Shown one piece after another: positions 1 through 4,797 of a stretch of 5,363 bases of DNA. Origin of the DNA: Spirochaetota bacterium (lineage in GTDB: Bacteria; Spirochaetota; JAGLSM01); contig JAGLSM010000156.1 of NCBI GenBank assembly GCA_023135745.1, positions 1-5,363 of the forward strand, in the 5' to 3' direction. The notes under the pieces are model-generated. The model was not told the origin of the DNA. It saw nothing but the letters and a program-made list of their open reading frames with translations, and ran no database searches. The position numbers and the translations under genes are program-made. Numbering within the stretch: position 1 is the first letter of the stretch; each line of letters opens with the position of its first letter.

Positions 1-1492
1 TTCTGATATCTGAATTGATAAATGCAGAACAGTGCTCTCCAAATTTCAGGGCACTTTCTGAAGAAAGGGCAATATCGGCTATCTCATAGGCATGTTGAAT
101 ATTTAAATCTCCATGAGCTGATTCTTCCAGAAATGAACCGGTTCCAGCTGAACATGCTTCATTCATGGCATAATCAATAGGAACCTTATTTTTCAGGAGT
201 ACATATTTGGCATCCTGTCCGCCTATTTCAAATATTGTATCTACATCAGGACAGACAAAAACGGCGCCTCTGGCCTGAGCTGTGATTTCATTTTTTATTA
301 AATCTGCCCCGAATATATCACCAATCAGATAACGTCCTGATCCTGTTGTACCGCATCCCTTTATTGAATAAGAATCACCGATTTCTCTGTAAATCTGCCT
401 TAACCCCTCTTTAACGGCTTCGATCGGTTTGCCGGCAGTCATCAAATATCGTTTACTGACAATTCTTCCTTCTGCATCCATCAATACAAGGTTTGTACTG
501 ATGGATCCAATATCAATACCTATATATCCGTCTTTAACTGGAAAAGATGAAAAGAATGGTATTGAAGTTGAAACAATATATGAATCTTGCGGATCACAGA
601 GCAGTTCAAGACCTTTTTTTTGTGAGGAAACCTTATGAGATTTGAATTTTCCGGCTATTAATTCACAGCTGTCATAAGTGTAGAATTTTTTGTCTTCGCG
701 CCCTCTTACCGCGGCACCAATTGCTCCGGTAAACTGAGAATTCTCGGGAACAATAAGATCATCTTCATTAATCTTAAAAGCCTTTCGTAAAAAATGAGCC
801 ATGGCTTCATTTAATGAAACACCTCCCTGAAAAGAAACAGGAAGTACGGGGGTCACCCCCTTTAATATGTCACTTCTGAATGATTCAGCCAGTGCCATAC
901 ATAATCCCGCGACAATATCACCGTCCGGTGTCGCTATCTGTTGTAAATGTATCATATCGGATTTCGCGAATACGGAACAACGTCCCGCAATCCTGGGAAT
1001 AGTTTCTGCTGACATAGCTTGCTTTGAAAAATCATTCTCGATATTAATCCCAAGACGTGCTGACTGCTGATCCAGAAAAGACCCTGTACCTGCCGAGCAT
1101 CTTGAATTGGTCGCAAAATCCCTGATCTGTATATTTTTATAAGTTGAACATTCTTCCAGACTGATATATGCAGCATCATTTCCGCCCATATCGATAATGC
1201 TTTTTATACCAGGCTGAAGATAAAGAGCGCCTGCAGCCTGAGCGTATATTTCATTAATTAAGGGCACATCCAAAACTCCGATTATCGAAGAGGATCCTCT
1301 TCCGGTGAAAGCAATTTTATTAAATGGAATATGCATGGTTCTATAATGATCAAGAGCTTCTAAAAAAACATCCTCAACCTTTTTTTTAATTCTGGTATAA
1401 CGGGTATGAGAAATTGTCCCATCCGCTTCCAAAACCACTGTCTTTATCGCGCATGAACCTATATCAATACCCAGAACCGTATTATCCGACAT
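1..1492 (-). CDS. Tandem-domain CoA-dehydratase activase (BadF/BadG/BcrA/BcrD ATPase family), 3' end beyond window
   Basis: Two consecutive ASKHA-fold ATPase domains of the (R)-2-hydroxyacyl-CoA dehydratase activator (HgdC-like) family are visible in 497 residues; the rest lies beyond the left edge. Domain 1 (about 6-262) has the phosphate loop GIDIGSCAIK (8-17), DMGGND (101-106), RCSAGTGSFLD (131-141), GRCSVFAKSD (170-179), FQGGV (221-225) and GAIGAAV (256-262). Domain 2 (about 324-497+) repeats them: GIDIGSISTN, EIGGQDAKY (422-430), EACSAGTGSFL (445-455) and GEHCSAF (485-491). Known family members are homodimers bridging one [4Fe-4S] cluster and use ATP to inject an electron into a dehydratase. 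The likely ligands here are Cys132/Cys172 and Cys447/Cys488. The double domain suggests the large fused activase class (over 1000 residues, DUF2229-type C-terminus), but that part is not visible. The ATG at 1492 has GGAG (1500-1503) seven bases upstream. Domain 1 has GGND instead of the GGQD/GGED usual in the family, so its activity is uncertain. The family is confident; the substrate is unknown. Confidence 0.9.
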   Translation of the reverse strand, partial: MSDNTVLGIDIGSCAIKTVVLEADGTISHTRYTRIKKKVEDVFLEALDHYRTMHIPFNKIAFTGRGSSSIIGVLDVPLINEIYAQAAGALYLQPGIKSIIDMGGNDAAYISLEECSTYKNIQIRDFATNSRCSAGTGSFLDQQSARLGINIENDFSKQAMSAETIPRIAGRCSVFAKSDMIHLQQIATPDGDIVAGLCMALAESFRSDILKGVTPVLPVSFQGGVSLNEAMAHFLRKAFKINEDDLIVPENSQFTGAIGAAVRGREDKKFYTYDSCELIAGKFKSHKVSSQKKGLELLCDPQDSYIVSTSIPFFSSFPVKDGYIGIDIGSISTNLVLMDAEGRIVSKRYLMTAGKPIEAVKEGLRQIYREIGDSYSIKGCGTTGSGRYLIGDIFGADLIKNEITAQARGAVFVCPDVDTIFEIGGQDAKYVLLKNKVPIDYAMNEACSAGTGSFLEESAHGDLNIQHAYEIADIALSSESALKFGEHCSAFINSDIR

Positions 1493-1520
1493 GTGCAGAC
1501 TCCATAAAATATAAAAAGGA

Positions 1521-1549
1521 AATTTAGATATTAGATTCGCTCAAAACAA
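1521..1549 (-). promoter_or_regulatory. Possible promoter of the activase gene
   Basis: Read on the minus strand, TTGTTT (1549-1544) is followed after 17 bases by TAAATT (1526-1521), each matching four of six sigma-70 consensus bases. Transcription would start near 1514, just upstream of the GGAG ribosome binding site at 1503-1500. The surroundings are so AT-rich that chance matches are likely, so this is tentative. Confidence 0.27.
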
Positions 1550-1672
1550 GATTAATTATTTAAGGTTTAGTACTCAAATTATTTTTTGATAAAAATTCCC
1601 CAATGGCTTTAAAAATACTACTTTACTTTTATCCCAAGATATGGCATATTGTAATTTCTTTGATTTTTTATC

Positions 1673-1701
1673 TTGACAGAATAATATATATTGTCGAAAA
1701 T
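1673..1701 (+). promoter_or_regulatory. Possible promoter and imperfect operator upstream of the orphan two-gene module
   Basis: A perfect -35 hexamer TTGACA (1673-1678) is followed after 17 bases by a weak -10, GAAAAT (1696-1701). The same stretch is an imperfect palindrome: GACA (1675-1678) faces TGTC (1692-1695) around an AT-rich centre, which could be an operator. Another -10-like GATAAT sits at 1735-1740 without a good -35. The rest of the 1493-1768 gap is AT-rich and shows no convincing small gene. Confidence 0.33.
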
Positions 1702-1768
1702 GATATTGATACATTTGTAAAATAAAAATTAGCAGATAATCATCATAAATATTAAAAAGAAGGCAGTT

Positions 1769-2053
1769 ATGTGTTCTAACAAAAAAATAGGTGTTCAAAC
1801 TAAAGTAGTTACTCATCACGAAATAGATCGACTTATAGAGATATGCAAAGAACAAGAACATCCATTTTATTATAGATTTAGATACTCTATTAAAGAACAT
1901 CTGTTCTATGCCAAAAGAATAAGAAAAGATTCACTTGACGCTAGAGATAATAGAAGGTCGTTTCATTGCACTGATATTGACCACGAATCAAGTTTAGGAA
2001 AAGCAATGAATAGGATTACTCAATATCAGGGTAAAATTTATGGCAACATCTAA
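1769..2053 (+). CDS. Small basic soluble protein of unknown function, first gene of a two-gene module
   Basis: This 94-residue frame is not recognised. The ATG follows AGAAGG (1758-1763) by five bases, a good ribosome binding site. The protein has no signal peptide or membrane segment. It is basic (many Lys/Arg) and rich in His (16, 17, 31, 44, 67, 72) and aromatic residues, with a dense stretch PFYYRFRYSIKEHLFYAKR (32-50) and then an Arg/Asp-rich segment (51-63). His16-His17 and His67/His72 could bind metal or nucleic acid, but no known motif supports that. The 3' end overlaps the next gene by 14 bases, so the two are probably co-translated and act together. The pair could be a toxin-antitoxin-like or defence-type module, or a mobile-element remnant; this is inference only. 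The coding status rests on the ribosome binding site, the overlap and the downstream frame. Confidence 0.62.
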   Translation: MCSNKKIGVQTKVVTHHEIDRLIEICKEQEHPFYYRFRYSIKEHLFYAKRIRKDSLDARDNRRSFHCTDIDHESSLGKAMNRITQYQGKIYGNI

Positions 2054-2489
2054 AAAAGCAACAAATAAGTTACCTCAGAAAAATCAAGAAGATAACTTTC
2101 TACGTAAAAAGGAATTACTTACTTCTTTTTTTGAAATAGAAACAAAAAAAGTGGCAGTTGATCAGCAAAGAGAAATGAATATTGCTGCAGAATTAAAAGC
2201 TTCTGCTGAAACAGCAAAAGCAGCATCAAAAGTAGCTGAGAAAGACCTAGAGGTTATTGACAGAGAAAATGATCGAAATTTTAGGCTTCGGGATAAAATA
2301 GTTGGAAAGTTATTTTGGTTAGTATTGATAGTTACCTTAGGTTTTATTGGACTATTTATTTATTTCGGGAGCAAAAATCAAAAGCTTTTTGAAAAATTCA
2401 TGACATATATTTATGATGTTTTAAAAATAGGCATTGGTGGTTTAGCCGGTTATCTCTTAAAAACAGCAAGAGTTAAAAAACAAAATTAA
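2040..2489 (+). CDS. Coiled-coil protein with a C-terminal two-helix membrane hairpin, unknown function
   Basis: A 149-residue protein not matched to any family I recognise. The N-terminal two thirds (about 20-88) is charged and Ala/Glu/Lys-rich, typical of a long helix or coiled coil (residues 50-75 are almost all Ala, Glu, Lys, Ser). Two hydrophobic segments follow: about 91-110 (LFWLVLIVTLGFIGLFIYFG) and about 123-141, the latter carrying the glycine-rich GIGGLAGYLL (131-140). The Lys-rich N-terminal side and the RVKKQN tail predict both ends in the cytoplasm with a short external loop near 111-120. The ATG lies inside the end of the preceding gene and is preceded by AGGG (2028-2031) at eight bases, supporting this start and translational coupling. 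The layout (cytoplasmic sensor-like helix plus membrane hairpin) resembles that of small membrane effectors, but no function can be assigned from sequence alone. Confidence 0.78.
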   Translation: MATSKKATNKLPQKNQEDNFLRKKELLTSFFEIETKKVAVDQQREMNIAAELKASAETAKAASKVAEKDLEVIDRENDRNFRLRDKIVGKLFWLVLIVTLGFIGLFIYFGSKNQKLFEKFMTYIYDVLKIGIGGLAGYLLKTARVKKQN

Positions 2490-2492
2490 ATT

Positions 2493-2549
2493 ATATAACA
2501 GTTAAAAAGCAAGCTAGAAATATTTCTGATACAATTTACTTGGTTATAT
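2493..2549. repeat. Imperfect 57-base dyad directly after the two-gene module
   Basis: ATATAAC (2493-2499) is the perfect reverse complement of GTTATAT (2543-2549). Inside it, TAAA (2503-2506) pairs with TTTA (2535-2538), and a perfect 12-base palindrome AGAAATATTTCT lies near the centre (2516-2527). The dyad begins four bases after the stop codon of the coiled-coil gene. It may be a weak terminator or a remnant recombination or insertion site, but it lacks a GC-rich stem and a T-tract. It does not fit the integron attC consensus. Confidence 0.4.
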
Positions 2550-2560
2550 GCGCTAAGCTA

Positions 2561-2579
2561 AGGTTTTCAACCTGAGTTG
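2561..2579. repeat. Short hairpin between the convergent genes
   Basis: AGGTT (2561-2565) and AACCT (2569-2573) form a five-base stem with a three-base loop. An alternative stem pairs CAAC (2568-2571) with GTTG (2576-2579). It lies seven bases beyond the yqeK stop codon and could end transcription of the nadD-yqeK operon, but no run of T follows on either strand, so it is at best a weak terminator. Confidence 0.25.
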
Positions 2580-2585
2580 CAACTT

Positions 2586-3167
2586 TTAAACTTTCTTTAG
2601 AAGCAAATCGTTATAAAATTCAACACTGTCAGGATGTAGAGAATGTCTGTTTTTAATTACATGTTTAATAGTATAGCTCAACATAAAAAATAACGATTCA
2701 TCAAAATCATTTTCCATCAAACCAAGCGCCCTTTTCTGTTGAGGGAAAGGCCTCACAGGATCAACAAAGTCAGCGGCATAAATGATTTTTTCAAATAAAC
2801 TCATGTTTTTTCTTCCCGTTGTATGAAACCTGATTGAATTTAGAATTTCATTATCTTTTAGGCCAAAATCATTAACAAGCAATGCATCTGCAACCGGTGC
2901 ATGGAGAAGAGCATGTGAATTGCAAATAATATCATCAACCTTTATATGATACTTCTTAACTTTTCCCCTTAATTCCTCATGAGTCATTGGTTTTGCTATG
3001 TCATGAAGCAGTCCGGCAATTATAAGTCTATCCTTGTAGAGATTGATATAATCCTTAAAATATCTCTTACATATCACTACAGCCGTATCAGCCACGCTTC
3101 TTGAATGATTTAATCTTCTGCCTTTTAAAAAACTGCACGCTATACTTTCTGCTTCATTTATTGTCAA
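2586..3167 (-). CDS. yqeK: YqeK-family HD-domain hydrolase (symmetrical bis(5'-nucleosyl)-tetraphosphatase)
   Basis: A 193-residue HD-superfamily phosphohydrolase. YqeK enzymes hydrolyse Ap4A symmetrically to two ADP, using metals held by conserved His and Asp residues. Visible motifs are NHSRSVADTA (20-29, His21), AGLLHDIAKP (51-60, the His55-Asp56 pair), HALLHAP (85-91), RFHTTGRKNMS (113-123, His115) and IIYAADFVDPVRPFP (128-142, Asp133). All the expected landmarks are present and the length is normal for the family. Translation begins at a TTG (3167), since no ATG or GTG precedes the His21 motif, and the residues from that TTG align with the usual YqeK N-terminus. It overlaps the end of nadD by 14 bases with no clear ribosome binding site, so expression probably depends on translational coupling. 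Pairing with nadD is a conserved arrangement; the often adjacent rsfS is absent downstream. Confidence 0.93.
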   Translation of the reverse strand: MTINEAESIACSFLKGRRLNHSRSVADTAVVICKRYFKDYINLYKDRLIIAGLLHDIAKPMTHEELRGKVKKYHIKVDDIICNSHALLHAPVADALLVNDFGLKDNEILNSIRFHTTGRKNMSLFEKIIYAADFVDPVRPFPQQKRALGLMENDFDESLFFMLSYTIKHVIKNRHSLHPDSVEFYNDLLLKKV

Positions 3168-3735
3168 TGTAGTATCCGTTTTTGTATATAAGCTCTTCTA
3201 CCGATTCCGGAAGAAGGTATCTCACACTTTTTCCTTCCGCAAGACGCTGCCTTATAAGTGTTGAAGAGATATCAATACGCGGAAATTCGAGGAATTTTAC
3301 AGGAATACCTGAAGAGGAGACCGATCCACCCGTTCGATTAACGGCAATAAACGTAACAAGTTTTTCAAGCTCATTTATTTTATACCAGGTGTCAAGACCT
3401 GAAACAAGATCCGCTCCGATTATATAATAAAGCTCATCAGAACCTATTCCCTGTTCAAGCAGCGTATTAATTGTAAAAAGAGAGTAAGAAGCCCCGTCTC
3501 TCTTGAATTCAAGATCGGTCACATCAAACATAGGATTATCCTTGATCGCCCTTTGTATAAATTCAAGCCTCACCTTGTCATCAACCTGAGGATTATACTC
3601 CTTATGAGGAGGTATTCTTGCCGGAATAAATATCAGTTTATCAAGATTCAGTTTTTCATATACCATAGAGGCTATTATTAAATGACCGTTGTGAACAGGA
3701 TTAAATGTTCCGCCGAATACTGCAACACGTTTCAT
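3154..3735 (-). CDS. nadD: Nicotinate-nucleotide adenylyltransferase
   Basis: A 193-residue cytoplasmic enzyme that joins nicotinate mononucleotide and ATP to give deamido-NAD and pyrophosphate, the penultimate step of NAD synthesis. It has the nucleotidyltransferase signature GGTFNPVHNGH (8-18, with the catalytic HxGH), IPPHK (41-45), the substrate-site IIGADL (105-110), and the second ATP-binding motif ISSTLIR (156-162), followed by the usual C-terminal VEELIYKNGYY. Length is typical. The start is the ATG at 3735: it is preceded by GGAG (3745-3742) at six bases and begins directly with the first beta strand. A longer frame from 3762 would start inside the predicted -10 element and add nine non-conserved residues. 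The stretch SYSLFTINTL (83-92) departs slightly from the usual SYTxDT. It is the first gene of an operon with yqeK, which overlaps its 3' end. Confidence 0.96.
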   Translation of the reverse strand: MKRVAVFGGTFNPVHNGHLIIASMVYEKLNLDKLIFIPARIPPHKEYNPQVDDKVRLEFIQRAIKDNPMFDVTDLEFKRDGASYSLFTINTLLEQGIGSDELYYIIGADLVSGLDTWYKINELEKLVTFIAVNRTGGSVSSSGIPVKFLEFPRIDISSTLIRQRLAEGKSVRYLLPESVEELIYKNGYYIDNK

Positions 3736-3757
3736 CTCTGTCTCCTTTTGAACTAAA

Positions 3758-3786
3758 AACATAATCCACTAATTGAAGTATTTCAA
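3758..3786 (-). promoter_or_regulatory. Promoter of nadD-yqeK
   Basis: On the minus strand, TTGAAA (3786-3781) and TATGTT (3763-3758) are separated by exactly 17 bases, matching five and four of six sigma-70 consensus positions. Transcription would start near 3751, leaving a leader of about 15 bases that still contains the GGAG at 3745-3742. This supports the ATG at 3735 as the nadD start. The -35 overlaps a small inverted repeat, ATTGAA (3772-3777) facing TTCAAT (3782-3787), which could be an operator or chance. Confidence 0.55.
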
Positions 3787-3880
3787 TATCCTTTAATAAT
3801 AGATTTTTTTTTATTGTTACCATTATAATTTTGTTTTTCTTTTATTTCATTTTAGTTATATTCATGTCGAAAATATTAAA

Positions 3881-4486
3881 ATGGATGATGCGATGACTGA
3901 ACAAGATTATATAGAAAAAATTAAAGCTCTTGAAAAATCCCTTGAGGATAAGAATAACTATATTAATGATCTTGAAAATATATCAGAAATGCATTCCAAA
4001 GTTATTATTATGGCTGAAGAGGAAAGAAAAGAAGCCGAAAATGTAATCCACGCGCATGAAAACATCCACGGTGTCGAAAAACTCTATGCTTCAAATGAAG
4101 ATCAAATGACTCATCAACATCACCAAACCGGATCATTCTCAATACCAATAAATTTTATTAGTGAAAATGGTTTAATTATTGATTCAATAATTAATGAGTT
4201 AGTCAAATCATATAATCTTGAGCGCGCTATACTTTTCACAAAAACCGGCAATAAATATGTTTCTGAAATATTTTTAAATATTGACATCGAAGAAACACAT
4301 CAGGAATATTTTAATATTGCAATGGATTCAATTAAAAATGTATCAAAAAATAAAAAAAGCATAATAATTAATAATCATCAGATTAAATACAAAGAAAAAA
4401 ACGCCGGCATATCTCTTACATGTATCCCTGTCCTCCGAAAAGGTAGTCTAAGAGGGATTCTATACATGGATAAAATACAGTATTAA
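3881..4486 (+). CDS. Coiled-coil plus GAF-domain protein, no output domain
   Basis: A 201-residue soluble protein. Residues about 8-60 form a Glu/Lys-rich heptad-like coiled coil, probably for dimerisation. A short polar linker with a His cluster (HQHHQ, 79-83) follows. Residues about 95-201 look like a GAF sensor domain: a leading helix (IIDSIINELVKSYNLE), a beta strand (RAILFT, 115-120), a helix ending in VSKNKKSIIINN (154-165), and the characteristic final strands SLTCIPVLRKGSLRGILYMD (178-197), close to the GAF pattern of Pro-Leu, Gly, Gly-Leu-Tyr-Asp. GAF domains bind small ligands or mediate dimerisation in regulators. Here the protein stops right after the last strand, so no kinase, cyclase or ATPase output is attached, and it probably works by partner contact. 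ATG codons at 3881 and 3893 are both possible, with no strong ribosome binding site; a -10-like TATATT lies at 3857-3862. Family call moderate, ligand unknown. Confidence 0.8.
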   Translation: MDDAMTEQDYIEKIKALEKSLEDKNNYINDLENISEMHSKVIIMAEEERKEAENVIHAHENIHGVEKLYASNEDQMTHQHHQTGSFSIPINFISENGLIIDSIINELVKSYNLERAILFTKTGNKYVSEIFLNIDIEETHQEYFNIAMDSIKNVSKNKKSIIINNHQIKYKEKNAGISLTCIPVLRKGSLRGILYMDKIQY

Positions 4487-4488
4487 TC

Positions 4489-4500
4489 TTTAAATAAATC
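4489..4500 (+). repeat. 12-base direct repeat, left copy
   Basis: TTTAAATAAATC occurs here, two bases after the GAF gene stop codon, and again without mismatch at 4710-4721. The two copies bracket the inverted-repeat element. They may mark an old insertion or deletion event, although their distances to the element are unequal (17 and 42 bases), which argues against a simple target-site duplication. Confidence 0.55.
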
Positions 4501-4517
4501 CTGTGACCAGAGATTAA

Positions 4518-4667
4518 ACAGAGTGTCGATAGATAAAAATTGACACGGATTAACAGGATTTACACAGATTTTTTGAACCTGAAAATACAATTTATCCACC
4601 CTATAATCCTGTTAATCCTGTAAATCTGTGTCTAGATTTTTTTCTTTTCAATTTAGAGACACCCTGT
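4518..4667. repeat. 150-base imperfect inverted repeat, MITE-like, built of 9-base units
   Basis: Inner arms at 4542-4570 and 4605-4632 are near-perfect reverse complements around a 34-base loop. Each arm contains tandem variants of a nine-base unit, GGATTAACA and GGATTTACA (4547-4555 and 4556-4564 on the left; mirrored at about 4610-4627 on the right). Outer ends ACAGAGTGTC (4518-4527) and GACACCCTGT (4658-4667) also pair, with nine of ten matching. No coding frame lies inside. The whole can fold into a long cruciform or RNA hairpin; a T-rich run (4636-4643) after the right inner arm means it may end transcription of the GAF gene. Similar alternating GATTWACAG palindromes are dispersed repeats in various environmental bacteria, as I recall it; the copy number here cannot be judged from one window. 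Confidence 0.8.
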
Positions 4668-4675
4668 AAAATTCT

Positions 4676-4709
4676 TGGTAAGGAGAAGGGAGCTCATATC
4701 CCATTACCA
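4676..4709. repeat. Interrupted hairpin before the lipoprotein promoter
   Basis: TGGTAA (4676-4681) pairs with TTACCA (4704-4709), and inside it GGGA (4688-4691) pairs with TCCC (4699-4702) over a seven-base loop. A six-base bulge interrupts the left side. It sits between the large inverted repeat and the right copy of the 12-base direct repeat. It could be a weak terminator or a further remnant of the mobile element. Confidence 0.4.
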
Positions 4710-4721
4710 TTTAAATAAATC
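4710..4721 (+). repeat. 12-base direct repeat, right copy
   Basis: Second exact copy of TTTAAATAAATC, 221 bases downstream of the first. It begins directly after the hairpin at 4676-4709 and ends one base before the -35 of the lipoprotein promoter. Confidence 0.55.
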
Positions 4722-4722
4722 A

Positions 4723-4750
4723 TTGTATACTACAGAAAATATGATATAAT
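4723..4750 (+). promoter_or_regulatory. Extended -10 promoter of the lipoprotein gene
   Basis: TTGTAT (4723-4728) and a perfect TATAAT (4745-4750) are spaced by 16 bases, and TGA directly before the -10 gives the extended TGnTATAAT form. Transcription should begin near 4757, leaving a leader of about 41 bases with AGGAG at 4787-4791, six bases before the ATG. This is the strongest promoter-like signal in the window. Confidence 0.75.
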
Positions 4751-4797
4751 ATCTCATCTTAATAAGATTCAAATTTCAAATATGACAGGAGTAAATT

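Noticed and set aside
429..1179. Short frames of 67-75 residues on both strands within the first gene
   Set aside because: They are shadows of the activase, whose reading frame is continuous and carries family motifs throughout.
1574..1900. 108-residue minus-strand frame between the activase and the orphan module
   Set aside because: It overlaps the first orphan gene, is dominated by Phe, Tyr, Ile and Leu as expected from reversed AT-rich DNA, and has no ribosome binding site I can support.
2493..2549. Integron attC site after the orphan module
   Set aside because: The outer boxes ATATAAC and GTTATAT resemble R''/R' in layout, but break the RYYYAAC/GTTRRRY consensus, and no integrase or second site is visible.
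3182..3427. 81-residue plus-strand frame
   Set aside because: It lies wholly within nadD on the opposite strand and has no supporting signals.
3736..3762. Longer nadD starting at 3762
   Set aside because: The extra nine residues are not part of the family fold, the codon lies in the predicted -10 element, and the ATG at 3735 has the better ribosome binding site.
3831..3862. Complete sigma-70 promoter for the GAF gene
   Set aside because: TATATT at 3857-3862 is a fair -10, but the best -35 candidate TTGTTT (3831-3836) is 20 bases away, too far for a convincing call in T-rich DNA.
4542..4632. CRISPR-like repeats
   Set aside because: The repeated units are only nine bases, adjoin without spacers, and are arranged as a palindrome.
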